A stretch of DNA of 64,000 nucleotides from Pseudoduganella ginsengisoli (GTDB lineage: Bacteria > Pseudomonadota > Gammaproteobacteria > Burkholderiales > Burkholderiaceae_D), in assembly GCF_009720865.1 (NCBI RefSeq), contig NZ_WNLA01000027.1, positions 1 through 64,000 on the forward strand, in the 5' to 3' direction. Shown in pieces: positions 42,449 through 50,912 of this stretch (position 1 is its first letter; the number at the start of each line of letters is the position of its first letter). The notes beneath the pieces were generated by a model. The model was not told the origin of the DNA and did not search any database. It saw only the letters and a list, made by a program, of their open reading frames with translations. Both the position numbers and the translations under genes were made by a program.

Positions 42449-44953
42449 TCAAACGTCGATGTTACCCGCACGCAGCGCATTGGTCTCGATGAAGTTGCGG
42501 CGTGGCTCCACGTCATCGCCCATCAAGGTCGTGAAGATCTGGTCCGCGGCAATCGCGTCTTCGATCTGCACTTTCAACAGACGGCGCACGGTCGGGTCCA
42601 TCGTGGTTTCCCACAGCTGCTCTGGATTCATCTCGCCCAGACCTTTATAGCGCTGCTTGGACACGACTCGTTCCGCTTCATCACGCAGCCACTGCATCGC
42701 GTGGTGGAAGTCGACTACTGCCGATTCCTTGGTGCGTTCGCCTTCGCCACGGCGAATCACAGCGCCTTCGCCGATCAAGCCTTCGAACGTCGCTGCGGCA
42801 TCAGCCAGCACACGGTAATCCGCGCCTTGCACGAAGTCCGCATCGATGGCCGATACTTTCACGTTACCGTGGTGCATACGCTCGATCCACAGCATGTGCT
42901 TCTCGGACAATTCATCCGAACGCACCGACACTTTGACCGAAGGATCATTGATCTTTTCCGCCATTGCCTGCGCCGATGCTTGCGCGCCTTCGATGGTGTC
43001 CAGGTTCAGCTTCACGCCCGTCATGATGGCCGTCAGCGCGGCGCGGTCGATCACGCGGGTCAGGCGCGTCATGATGGCGTTGGACAGGTTGTACTTCTCT
43101 GCCAGCGCACCCAGCGCTTCGCCCTGGATCACTTCCGCGCCTTCGCGCGGCGTCAGCACGGCGGTGTTCAGCGCCACCGTCATCATGTAGCCCGCTTCTT
43201 CCAGGTCATCCTTCAGGTAACGCTCATCGCGGCCTGCCTTGACCTTGTACAGCGGCGGCTGCGCAATGTAGATGTGGCCACGTTCGACCAGCTGCGGCAT
43301 CTGGCGGTAGAACAGCGTCAGCAACAGCGTGCGGATGTGGGCGCCGTCGACGTCCGCATCGGTCATGATGATGATGCGGTGGTAGCGCAGTTTATCGGGA
43401 TTGAATTCGTCCGGGCCGATCGACGTGCCGAGCGTCGCGATCAACGTCGTGATCTGCTCGGACGACAGCATCTTTTCAAAGCGCGCCTTTTCCACGTTCA
43501 AGACTTTGCCTCGGAGAGGCAAGATCGCCTGGAATTTACGGTCGCGGCCCTGCTTGGCGGAGCCGCCTGCAGAGTCACCCTCGACGATGTACAGTTCGGA
43601 CAGGGCAGGATCCTTCTCCTGGCAGTCCGCCAGCTTGGCCGACAGGCCCAGGCCGTCCATCACACCTTTACGGCGGGTCAGGTCGCGCGCCTTGCGGGCA
43701 GCTTCGCGGGCGCGTGCGGCTTCCACGATCTTGCCGCAAATGATCTTCGCGTCATTTGGCTTTTCCATCAGGAAGTCGGTCAGCGTTTTCGCGACGATTT
43801 CTTCCACCGGGCCGCGCACTTCGGACGACACCAGCTTGTCCTTGGTCTGCGACGAGAATTTTGGTTCCGGCACTTTCACGGACAGCACGCACGTCAAGCC
43901 TTCGCGCATGTCGTCGCCGGAGATTTCCACTTTCGCTTTCTTGGCGAAGTCGTTCTCGTCGATGTATTTGTTGATCACGCGCGTCATCGCGGCGCGCAGG
44001 CCGGTCAGGTGGGTGCCGCCGTCGCGCTGCGGGATGTTATTCGTGAAGCACAGCACTTGCTCGTTGAACGCATCGTTCCATTGCATCGACACGTCCACGG
44101 TAATCGTCGTGTTCTGGTCCGACTGGCGTTCGCCCACGGCCTGGAACACAGTCGGGTGCAGCACGGTCTTGGCCTTGTTGATGTATTCAACGAAGCCGCG
44201 CGTACCGCCTTCGAACGCAAAGATTTCTTCCTTGCCGGTGCGCTGGTCGGTCAATTTAATGTTGACGCCATTGTTCAGGAACGACAGTTCGCGGATACGC
44301 TTGGCCAGGATCTCGTAGTGGAATTCCACGTGCGTGAAGATTTCTTCGTCGGCCCAGAAGTGCACGTCGGTACCGCGCTTGTCGGTTTCGCCGATCACCT
44401 TGATAGGCGACACGGCCACGCCGTCGCGCATTTCGATTTCACGGTTTTGCGGGATGCCGCGCACGAAGTCCATCTGGTGCACTTTGCCATCGCGGCGGAT
44501 CGTCACGCGCAGCAGTTTCGACAGCGCGTTCACGCAAGACACACCCACGCCGTGCAGGCCGCCCGACACTTTATATGCGTTCTGGTCGAACTTGCCGCCC
44601 GCGTGCAATTCCGTCAGCACGATTTCCGCAGCGGAGCGCTTTGGTTCGTGCTTGTCGTCCATTTTGAGGCCGACCGGAATGCCGCGGCCATTGTCGGTGA
44701 TGGAGATCGAATTGTCCGAGTGGATCGTGACGTGGATTTCCGAGCAGTGGCCGGCCAGCGCTTCGTCAATCGAGTTGTCCAGCACCTCGAACACCAGGTG
44801 GTGCAGGCCGGTGCCGTCCGAAGTGTCACCGATATACATGCCTGGACGTTTGCGGACTGCTTCCAGCCCTTCCAGGATCTGGATCGACGACGCGCCGTAT
44901 TCTTCCGCCTTCGGTGCTGCTGGTGCTGGATTTTCGTGTTGGCTTTCGGACAT
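42449..44953 (-). CDS. gyrB: DNA gyrase subunit B
   Basis: An 834-residue GyrB, within the usual proteobacterial range. It has the GHKL ATPase region (LEGLEAVRKRPGMYIGDTSDGTG, EVLDNSIDEALAG, ITDNGRGIPVG), the transducer, and the TOPRIM domain (YIVEGDSAGGSAKQGRDRKFQ; IIIMTDADVDGAHIRTLLL). The C-terminal tail includes QRYKGLGEMNPEQLWETTMDP. It pairs with GyrA to introduce negative supercoils. It is third in the leftward dnaA-dnaN-gyrB run, 53 bases after dnaN. Confidence 0.98.
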   Translation of the reverse strand: MSESQHENPAPAAPKAEEYGASSIQILEGLEAVRKRPGMYIGDTSDGTGLHHLVFEVLDNSIDEALAGHCSEIHVTIHSDNSISITDNGRGIPVGLKMDDKHEPKRSAAEIVLTELHAGGKFDQNAYKVSGGLHGVGVSCVNALSKLLRVTIRRDGKVHQMDFVRGIPQNREIEMRDGVAVSPIKVIGETDKRGTDVHFWADEEIFTHVEFHYEILAKRIRELSFLNNGVNIKLTDQRTGKEEIFAFEGGTRGFVEYINKAKTVLHPTVFQAVGERQSDQNTTITVDVSMQWNDAFNEQVLCFTNNIPQRDGGTHLTGLRAAMTRVINKYIDENDFAKKAKVEISGDDMREGLTCVLSVKVPEPKFSSQTKDKLVSSEVRGPVEEIVAKTLTDFLMEKPNDAKIICGKIVEAARAREAARKARDLTRRKGVMDGLGLSAKLADCQEKDPALSELYIVEGDSAGGSAKQGRDRKFQAILPLRGKVLNVEKARFEKMLSSEQITTLIATLGTSIGPDEFNPDKLRYHRIIIMTDADVDGAHIRTLLLTLFYRQMPQLVERGHIYIAQPPLYKVKAGRDERYLKDDLEEAGYMMTVALNTAVLTPREGAEVIQGEALGALAEKYNLSNAIMTRLTRVIDRAALTAIMTGVKLNLDTIEGAQASAQAMAEKINDPSVKVSVRSDELSEKHMLWIERMHHGNVKVSAIDADFVQGADYRVLADAAATFEGLIGEGAVIRRGEGERTKESAVVDFHHAMQWLRDEAERVVSKQRYKGLGEMNPEQLWETTMDPTVRRLLKVQIEDAIAADQIFTTLMGDDVEPRRNFIETNALRAGNIDV

Positions 44954-45006
44954 GGACTGCTTTCTCTAAAACGAAACTGTTTATGCTGTATTGCTGTGCT
45001 GTCGTA

Positions 45007-46113
45007 TCAAATACGCATCGGCATGACGACGTACTTGAAGTCCTGATTTTCAGGAATCGAAATCAGCGCCGACGAATTCGAATCGCCCAGCGAAATGTTG
45101 ATCTGGTCGCACTTCAGGTTGTTCAGCACGTCCAGCAGGTACGTCACGTTGAAGCCGATGTCGATCGCGTCGCCGCCGTAATCGATTTCCAGTTCTTCCA
45201 CGGCTTCTTCCTGGTCCGCGTTGGTCGAGCTGATTTTCAGGCTGCCTGGCGCCAGGATGCAGCGCACGCCTTTGAATTTATCGCTGGTCATGATCGCAGC
45301 GCGCTGCAAGGAACGCAGCAGCTCGTCGCGCGAAATCGTGAAATCGTTCTTGTAACCCTTCGGGATCACGCGCGTGTAGTCAGGGAATTTGCCTTCCACC
45401 AGTTTCGAAATCAGTTCGATGTCGGAGAAGGTCAGCTTGACCTGGTTGGCGGCGATGTCCAGCTGTACCGGCTCGTCGCTTTCTTCCAGCAGGCGTTGCA
45501 GTTCGATGATGGTCTTGCGCGGGATGATGACTTCCTGGCGCTCGAACGTCTGCTCCGTCGCTACCTGGCAGAACGCCAGGCGGTGGCCGTCGGTCGCCAC
45601 GGCGATCACGTTCTGGCCATCGAGCACCAGCAGCAGGCCGTTCAGGTAGTAACGGATGTCCTGTTGCGCCATCGAGAAGTGCACCATGTTGAACAGGTGC
45701 TTCAGGGTTTTTTGCGGCAGCGAGAACGAGGCGTTGTAGCTGTCGGCTTGTTGCACAGTCGGGAATTCCTCGGCCGCCAGGGTTTGCAGCGCGAAGCGCG
45801 ATTTACCGGTTTGCACAGTCAGGCGCTTGTTCAGCAACGTCATCGTCACGTCGCCCGATTCCGGCAGCGCGCGCAGAATGTCCAGCAGCTTGCGCGCTGC
45901 CACAGTGGTGCCGGTCACTTCGGCGCCGGAACCGATTTCCGCGTGCGTGGTGATTTGCACTTCGGTGTCGGTCGACAGGAACGATACGCTTTCGCCGTCT
46001 TTGCGGATGAGGATATTGGCCAGAATCGGCATAGTGTGCCGACGCTCGACAATACCGCTCACGATCTGCAGTGGCCGGAGTAGCGTATCTCGGGTGGTTT
46101 TGACCAATTGCAT
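45007..46113 (-). CDS. dnaN: DNA polymerase III sliding clamp, beta subunit
   Basis: A 368-residue beta clamp made of three similar domains. It begins MQLVKTTRDTLLRPLQIVSGIVERRHTMPILANIL and ends EDSNSSALISIP-like into YVVMPMRI, the conserved C-terminus (GDSNSSALISIPENQDFKYV in parts). It forms a ring dimer that tethers polymerase III to DNA and recruits repair proteins. Separated from dnaA by 179 bases that contain an inverted pair of REP-like palindromes, unusual in a gene pair that is normally tightly linked. Confidence 0.98.
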   Translation of the reverse strand: MQLVKTTRDTLLRPLQIVSGIVERRHTMPILANILIRKDGESVSFLSTDTEVQITTHAEIGSGAEVTGTTVAARKLLDILRALPESGDVTMTLLNKRLTVQTGKSRFALQTLAAEEFPTVQQADSYNASFSLPQKTLKHLFNMVHFSMAQQDIRYYLNGLLLVLDGQNVIAVATDGHRLAFCQVATEQTFERQEVIIPRKTIIELQRLLEESDEPVQLDIAANQVKLTFSDIELISKLVEGKFPDYTRVIPKGYKNDFTISRDELLRSLQRAAIMTSDKFKGVRCILAPGSLKISSTNADQEEAVEELEIDYGGDAIDIGFNVTYLLDVLNNLKCDQINISLGDSNSSALISIPENQDFKYVVMPMRI

Positions 46114-46173
46114 GGGTGTATCCTCAATGAAAAATTAACGATATTCTTATTACAACAATTTTTGTGGCGCATT

Positions 46174-46269
46174 GCCGGATTACGCCTTCGGCTAATCCGG
46201 CCTACAGCACTGTTCCGTATCCCGTACCGCGTGGGTTCCGTAGGCCGGATTAGCGCAGCGTAATCCGGC
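46174..46269. repeat. Inverted pair of REP-like palindromes between dnaN and dnaA
   Basis: Copy A: GCCGGATTA (46174-46182) with TAATCCGGC (46193-46201), followed by CTAC. Copy B: preceded by GTAG, GCCGGATTA (46244-46252) with TAATCCGGC (46261-46269). The two copies face each other, like a BIME. The same arrangement recurs at 47883-47980. Confidence 0.85.
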
Positions 46270-46292
46270 ATGCATGCAGGCCAGCATCCTCA

Positions 46293-47714
46293 TTAACCCT
46301 TCAGCGTCTGCTCCAGCACGTGCAGTTCGTGGTTGCATTCCGGGTTCTTGGTGCGGTCCTGGGCGATCTTGCGCACGGCGTGCAGCACGGTCGTGTGGTC
46401 GCGGCCGCCGAACAGTTCGCCGATTTCCGGCAAACTCTTTTGCGTCAATTCCTTGGCCAGGTACATCGCGATCTGGCGTGGACGCGCAATGTTGGCGGGG
46501 CGGCGCTTCGAATACATGTCGGCGACTTTGATGTTGAAGAAGTCCGCCACCGTCTTCTGGATGTTTTCCACAGAAATCTGGCGGTTCTGCACCGACAGCA
46601 AATCCTTCAGCGCTTCCTTGACGATGTCGATGGAAATGTCTTTGCCATGGAAGCGCGAGTAAGCCAGGATCTTGCGCAGCGCGCCTTCCAGTTCACGCAC
46701 GTTCGAACGCAGGTGCTTGGCCACGAAGAAGGCCACGTCATCGTTCAGGGTCACGCCTTCCGACTTCGCCTTCTTCAGCAAAATCGCCACGCGCATTTCC
46801 AGTTCCGGCGGCTCGATCGCCACCGTCAGGCCCGAATCGAAACGGGAAATCAGGCGGTCATCCATGCCAGTGATCTCTTTCGGATACGTGTCCGACGTGA
46901 TGATGATCTGCTTCTTGGCCGCGATCAGCGCTTCAAACGCATAGAAGAATTCTTCCTGCGTGCGGCTCTTGCCGCCGAAGAATTGAATATCGTCGATCAG
47001 CAGCATGTCCAGCGAGTGGTAGTAATGCTTGAAGTCGTCGAAGCCTTTGCGCTGGTACGCCGTCACCACGTCGCGCACGTATTGTTCCGCGTGGATGTAG
47101 CGGATACGGGCGTTTGGCTGGTCGGCCATCACCTGGTTGCCGATCGCGTGGATCAAGTGGGTTTTACCGAGGCCCACGCCGCCATAGAAGAACAGCGGGT
47201 TGTACGACACGCCCGGATTGTTCGCCACTTGAATCGCGGCGGCGCGCGCCAGCTGGTTGGCCTTACCGGTCACGAAGCTGTCGAACGTCAGGTCCGTGTT
47301 GATGCGGCTTTGTTCGCGGCGCGGCGAATTGGCCAGGTTTTCCTGCACGGCGTTCGAGATGCCGGTGATGGCCGGTGCTGCCGGCGCGCCAGTGCCGCTG
47401 GCGGCGTTCGGCGCATCGGACGCACCAAAGGCGGCTGCGGCGGCAGTGGCCACCGGCGGTTTTTTAGCGGACAGGCGCGGGTCCAGTACGAACTGGACTT
47501 CCGTCGGCGCTTCCCAATACTGGCAGGCGAGCGCAGTGATGCGGCTGGCGAACTGGGATTTGACCCAGTCCAGCTTGAAGCGATTAGGCGCAGCAATGCG
47601 TAACTTGCCCTCCTCGAAATCGAGGGGAACCAGCGGTTTAATCCACGCATTGAATTGTTGCGGTGTCAGTTCCAGTTCCAGTTGCGCGGAACAGGTCTGC
47701 CAGAAATTTTCCAT
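46293..47714 (-). CDS. dnaA: Chromosomal replication initiator DnaA
   Basis: A 473-residue DnaA. Domain I is at the N-terminus (MENFWQTCSAQLELELTPQQFNAWI ... in parts), domain II is a short Ala/Pro-rich linker, domain III has Walker A GGVGLGKTHLIHAIG, Walker B DMLLIDDIQFF and sensor motifs (GMDDRLISRFDSGL), and domain IV the DnaA-box-binding helix-turn-helix (LPEIGELFGGRDHTTVLHAVRKI). The ATG at 47714 starts at the conserved N-terminus; the frame remains open upstream into the origin region but without homology. A perfect DnaA box 81 bases upstream suggests autoregulation. Confidence 0.97.
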   Translation of the reverse strand: MENFWQTCSAQLELELTPQQFNAWIKPLVPLDFEEGKLRIAAPNRFKLDWVKSQFASRITALACQYWEAPTEVQFVLDPRLSAKKPPVATAAAAAFGASDAPNAASGTGAPAAPAITGISNAVQENLANSPRREQSRINTDLTFDSFVTGKANQLARAAAIQVANNPGVSYNPLFFYGGVGLGKTHLIHAIGNQVMADQPNARIRYIHAEQYVRDVVTAYQRKGFDDFKHYYHSLDMLLIDDIQFFGGKSRTQEEFFYAFEALIAAKKQIIITSDTYPKEITGMDDRLISRFDSGLTVAIEPPELEMRVAILLKKAKSEGVTLNDDVAFFVAKHLRSNVRELEGALRKILAYSRFHGKDISIDIVKEALKDLLSVQNRQISVENIQKTVADFFNIKVADMYSKRRPANIARPRQIAMYLAKELTQKSLPEIGELFGGRDHTTVLHAVRKIAQDRTKNPECNHELHVLEQTLKG

Positions 47715-47794
47715 TGAATCGTCTATCTCTAAGAGTGCTGCTAGGCGGTCCGATCGCCGAGCGTAACGCGCTATTCTACTCCCTATGCACAAGG

Positions 47795-47803
47795 TTATCC
47801 ACA
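47795..47803 (+). promoter_or_regulatory. Consensus DnaA box
   Basis: TTATCCACA matches the DnaA box consensus exactly and lies 81 bases upstream of the dnaA start codon, suited both to origin binding and to dnaA autoregulation. Confidence 0.85.
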
Positions 47804-47882
47804 GGCGCGCGGGGATTTTTTTTGTGTTTGGAGGGTATACTCTGCGGGCGATTTGTGGCTGAAAATGCACCGTGGCCTGCTT

Positions 47883-47980
47883 GCCGGATTACGGCTGTGC
47901 CTAATCCGGCCTACAGCGGGTGGTGTGGTGGAAAACGCAATAGGATGTAGGCCGGATTAGCGCAAAGCGCGTAATCCGGC
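47883..47980. repeat. Inverted pair of REP-like palindromes upstream of dnaA
   Basis: GCCGGATTA (47883-47891)/TAATCCGGC (47902-47910), then GCCGGATTA (47951-47959)/TAATCCGGC (47972-47980). The outer flanks are TTGCC/GGCAA and the inner flanks CTAC/GTAG, so the two copies are inverted relative to each other, as in the pair at 46174-46269. Confidence 0.85.
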
Positions 47981-48012
47981 AAGGCGCCGGCATGCCACAA
48001 GCACCTTGATGG

Positions 48013-48041
48013 TTGACAAGCGTAGCCAAACTATTGATAAT
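48013..48041 (+). promoter_or_regulatory. Near-consensus sigma-70 promoter of rpmH
   Basis: TTGACA (48013-48018), a 17-base spacer and GATAAT (48036-48041; one mismatch to TATAAT). Transcription should begin near 48048, giving an rpmH leader of about 180 bases. The DnaA-box-like sites at 48069 and 48086 lie just downstream of the predicted start and could affect expression. Confidence 0.8.
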
Positions 48042-48226
48042 TCAGGGTTCCCCGCCCGTATGCCGTGTTTATTCACATGAACATATATGGATAAGCGTGG
48101 ATTCAGTAGCGGGCGATGAGATGGACCCAGCTGTGCCGGACGGCATAGGTGCGCGAAATGTCATTGGCACCAATTTAAAGACGGGACGTTTTTCCCGATT
48201 TTGTTTGCTTTTTCAGCGAGACCAAC

Positions 48227-48364
48227 ATGAAACGTACTTACCAACCTTCCGTAGTGCGCCGCAAGCGTACCCACGGCTTCCGTGCTCGTATGGCTACCCG
48301 TGGTGGCCGTCAGGTTCTGAACGCGCGTCGCGCCAAGGGCCGCAAGCGTCTGGCAGTGGTATAA
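48227..48364 (+). CDS. rpmH: 50S ribosomal protein L34
   Basis: A 45-residue, highly basic ribosomal protein reading MKRTYQPSVVRRKRTHGF and ending GRKRLAVV; family members are about 44-46 residues. It starts at ATG 48227, downstream of a long leader. It heads the rightward rpmH-rnpA-yidD-yidC unit. Confidence 0.97.
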   Translation: MKRTYQPSVVRRKRTHGFRARMATRGGRQVLNARRAKGRKRLAVV

Positions 48365-48373
48365 GCCATCCGC

Positions 48374-48811
48374 TTGTTAGCTGATCGCGTGGACAGCCTT
48401 CAGACGAACGGCTCGACAGGCGAAGGTTCACACGACTTCGCACGCGCTCGGCGCATCATAAAAACGGATGAATTTTCATCCGTTTTTCGTTTGCGCCCTG
48501 CGCAAAAAAGCGCGCACTTCGTCCTCTACACCCGCCCCAACCAGCTGCCGCACGCGCGGCTGGGTGTGGTGGTGGCGAAACGATTTGCGCCGCGCGCCGT
48601 TACGCGCAATACCATCAAACGCGTCACCCGCGAATTATTCCGCGTGACCGCTCTGCCTCCTATCGACTGCGTGGTGCGTTTGTCGCGCCCCGTCAACAGC
48701 AAAGACCAGCCGGCCACGACCGCCAAACTCAAGGTGGAATTGCGCCAGGAACTCACGCGCCTGTTTGCCTCCCAAAAGAAGGCGAAGTTTCCAGTGAATC
48801 CTGCCAAATGA
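48374..48811 (+). CDS. rnpA: Ribonuclease P protein component
   Basis: A 145-residue RnpA, the basic cofactor of the RNase P ribozyme that trims tRNA 5' ends. Hallmarks are RRIIKTDEFSSVF, ARLGVVVAKRFAPRAVTRNTIKRVTRELFR (here in parts: GVVVAKR and AVTRNTIKRV, the RNR-type motif). The start is uncertain: TTG at 48374 gives this length, and GTG at 48389 is close. It starts 9 bases after rpmH. A perfect terminator-like hairpin lies inside its 5' coding part. It overlaps yidD by 4 bases. Confidence 0.93.
   Translation: MLADRVDSLQTNGSTGEGSHDFARARRIIKTDEFSSVFRLRPAQKSAHFVLYTRPNQLPHARLGVVVAKRFAPRAVTRNTIKRVTRELFRVTALPPIDCVVRLSRPVNSKDQPATTAKLKVELRQELTRLFASQKKAKFPVNPAK
48460..48487 (+). terminator. Terminator-like hairpin inside rnpA
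   Basis: AAAAACGGATGA (48460-48471) pairs perfectly with TCATCCGTTTTT (48476-48487) across a 4-base loop, followed by CGTTTG. It lies within codons for IKTDEFSSVF, a conserved part of RnpA, so the DNA serves both as coding sequence and as a likely intrinsic terminator or attenuator separating high rpmH from low rnpA expression. Confidence 0.75.
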
Positions 48812-49056
48812 GCAAGCTGCTGACTTTGCTGCTGCGCTTTTACCAGGTAGCCATCAGCCCCATGCTGGGGCCGCGCTGCCGTTTTTACCCCAGTTGTTCC
48901 AATTACGCGATTGAAGCGCTCCGTGTCCACGGCGCTGCGCGGGGCAGCTGGCTGGCAGTGAGCCGCGTATGCCGCTGCCACCCCTGGCACGCGGGCGGGG
49001 TTGATCCCGTCCCGGCCAAGCATTCTTCGACCGCTTGCGGTTGCAACCACTCCTGA
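48808..49056 (+). CDS. yidD: Membrane protein insertion efficiency factor YidD
   Basis: An 82-residue protein with the family core LLLRFYQVAISPMLGPRCRFYPSCSNYAIEAL (given in part) and three conserved cysteines, ending CRCHPWHAGGVDPVP. An N-terminal amphipathic helix attaches it to the inner membrane, where it helps YidC/Sec insertion. It overlaps rnpA by 4 bases and is followed by yidC. Confidence 0.95.
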   Translation: MSKLLTLLLRFYQVAISPMLGPRCRFYPSCSNYAIEALRVHGAARGSWLAVSRVCRCHPWHAGGVDPVPAKHSSTACGCNHS

Positions 49057-49067
49057 TAAGTGTCGTA

Positions 49068-50756
49068 ATGGAACTCAATAAACGTACCCTGCTGTGGATC
49101 GTGTTCGGCGCATCGCTGTTCCTGCTCTGGAACAACTGGATGATCTCCACCGGCCGTCCTTCCATGTTCGCACCGCCTGCGCCGGTATCGGCGACGGCTG
49201 CCGCCAAGAAGTCGGACCTGCCGGCGTCCAGCGCCGCCATTGCTGCAAGTGCAGCCGCCGCTGCCGCCGCATCCGGCGCCACCGACGCCGCGCCATTCAA
49301 GCGTGAAACCGTCACCATCACCACCGACGTGGTGAAAGCCGACATCGACACCCTGGGCGGCGTGATTACGCGCCTGGAACTGTTGAACCACCGCGACAAG
49401 ATCGATCCGAAGAAAAACCAAGTGCTGTTCCAGCAAGAAGGCACCCGCAAATTCCTGGCGCAAACCGGCCTGGTTGGCGCCCCTGGCCTGCCTAACCACA
49501 CCAGCGGCTTCACCGCGAAACCGGGCGCCCGTGTGCTGGGCGATGGCAACCAGGTGCAACTGGTGCTGGAAGCGGAGCAGGGCGGCGTGAAACTGGTGAA
49601 AACCTTCACCTTCAAACGCGGCGACTACACGATCGACGTGCGTCACGACGTGACCAACGTGTCGGCAGCACCGCTGGCGCCGCAGCTGTACATGCAGCTG
49701 GTCCACGACGGCAACAAGCCGGAAGGCGACACCTGGTTCAATTCCAGCTACACGGGCCCGACCCTGTACACGGAAGACAAGCACTATGAAAAGCTGACCT
49801 TCGAGAAAATCGAAAAGGCTGACGCGGCGCACGTGAAAAACCCAGCCGCGCCGCTGGAACAAGACCACGCGACCAAGGCGGACAATGGCTGGATCGCGAT
49901 TTCGCAGCACTTCTTCGTGTCGGCTTTCGTGCCGCAGGATAAGCAGCAGCGCGACATCTTCACCAAGAAGATCGACACCAACCTGTACGCGATCGGCGTG
50001 CTGGAACAACTGGGCACGCTGGCCCCTGGCGCTACCTTGTCGAACACGGCCAAGCTGTATTCCGGCCCACAGGATGAAAAAGCGCTGACCAAAGTCGCGC
50101 CTAGCCTGGAACTGGTGAAGGATTACGGCAAGCTGACCATGATCGCCAAGCCGCTGCAAGCGGTGATGAGTTTCCTGCACGGCGTGCTGGGTAACTGGGG
50201 CTGGACCATCATTGCGTTCACGATCCTGATCAAGCTGGCGCTGTTCCCGCTGTCCGCAGCCGGCTACCGCAGCATGGCGCGCATGAAAGTCGTGACGCCG
50301 AAGATGACCGCGATCCGCGACAAATACAAAAACGATCCGCAAAAGCTGAACCAGGCCATGATGGAGCTGTACAAGACGGAGAAAATCAATCCGTTCGGCG
50401 GCTGCCTGCCTATCCTGATCCAGATGCCGATCTTCCTGGCGCTGTACTGGGTGCTGAATGCGTCGGTGGAAATGCGCGGTGCGCCATGGGTGGGCTGGAT
50501 TCACGACTTGACCCAGCCTGACCCATTCTTCGTGCTGCCGATCCTGTACGCGATTTCGATGTTCGTGACGTTCAAACTGAACCCGCAGCCAACCGATCCG
50601 GTACAAGCGAAGATGATGCTGTTCATGCCGCTGGCATTCTCCGTGATGTTCTTCTTCTTCCCATCCGGCCTGGTGCTGTACTGGGTAGTGAACAACGTGC
50701 TGTCGATTGGCCAGCAATACGTGATCACCAAGAAGTTCGCGCCGAACACGAAGTAA
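49068..50756 (+). CDS. yidC: Membrane protein insertase YidC
   Basis: A 562-residue YidC of the Gram-negative type. It has an N-terminal membrane helix (LLWIVFGASLFLLWNNWMI), a large periplasmic beta-domain (about 60-360) and a C-terminal insertase core with the conserved arginine region (AAGYRSMARMKVVTPKM), the cytoplasmic hairpin, GGCLPILIQMPIFLALYW and the final helices. The ATG at 49068 is chosen because the frame upstream overlaps yidD. It ends the rpmH operon. Confidence 0.97.
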   Translation: MELNKRTLLWIVFGASLFLLWNNWMISTGRPSMFAPPAPVSATAAAKKSDLPASSAAIAASAAAAAAASGATDAAPFKRETVTITTDVVKADIDTLGGVITRLELLNHRDKIDPKKNQVLFQQEGTRKFLAQTGLVGAPGLPNHTSGFTAKPGARVLGDGNQVQLVLEAEQGGVKLVKTFTFKRGDYTIDVRHDVTNVSAAPLAPQLYMQLVHDGNKPEGDTWFNSSYTGPTLYTEDKHYEKLTFEKIEKADAAHVKNPAAPLEQDHATKADNGWIAISQHFFVSAFVPQDKQQRDIFTKKIDTNLYAIGVLEQLGTLAPGATLSNTAKLYSGPQDEKALTKVAPSLELVKDYGKLTMIAKPLQAVMSFLHGVLGNWGWTIIAFTILIKLALFPLSAAGYRSMARMKVVTPKMTAIRDKYKNDPQKLNQAMMELYKTEKINPFGGCLPILIQMPIFLALYWVLNASVEMRGAPWVGWIHDLTQPDPFFVLPILYAISMFVTFKLNPQPTDPVQAKMMLFMPLAFSVMFFFFPSGLVLYWVVNNVLSIGQQYVITKKFAPNTK

Positions 50757-50771
50757 CGCCATCACGTGCCT

Positions 50772-50852
50772 CGTCATTTCCGCGCAGGCAGGAATCCATA
50801 GACCGTGGCCGACGCCGGCTCAGCATGGATCCCCGCCTTCGCGGGGATGACG
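50772..50852. repeat. Inverted intergenic repeat between yidC and mnmE
   Basis: A 28-base element at 50772-50799 and its inverted copy at 50825-50852 match at 22 of 28 positions. The internal dyad (CCCCGCCTTCGCGGGG in the second) makes each copy able to fold. These GC-rich units are of the kind dispersed in many proteobacterial genomes. Confidence 0.7.
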
Positions 50853-50872
50853 ATGTAGCATCTGTACCAAAG

Positions 50873-50898
50873 GCCCGTGTCCCCCACGGGCTTTTTCT
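50873..50898 (+). terminator. Intrinsic terminator between yidC and mnmE
   Basis: GCCCGTG (50873-50879) and CACGGGC (50885-50891) form a stem with a 5-base loop, followed by TTTTTCTTT. It ends the rpmH-yidC unit only 15 bases before the mnmE start. Confidence 0.85.
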
Positions 50899-50912
50899 TT
50901 AGAATCGACGAC

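Larger units (their letters stand above)
47715..48226. other. oriC: Probable oriC region between dnaA and rpmH
   Basis: The 512-base gap between divergent dnaA and rpmH has no gene. It holds DnaA-box-like sites TTATCCACA (47795-47803, perfect), TTATTCACA (48069-48077) and, on the minus strand, TTATCCATA (48094-48086), an oligo-T stretch near 47815, two REP-like palindromes and the rpmH promoter. Gene order is that of many bacterial origins. Only three boxes were found by eye, fewer than is typical, so the exact origin could extend elsewhere. Confidence 0.65.

Noticed and set aside
42314..45046. A 910-codon open frame on the plus strand
   Set aside because: It runs opposite gyrB and dnaN-proximal DNA; the sequence is His/Arg-rich as expected for the reverse strand of a conserved GC-rich gene.
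48526..49050. A minus-strand frame opposite rnpA/yidD
   Set aside because: Both sense genes are highly conserved families; the antisense frame shows no protein features.
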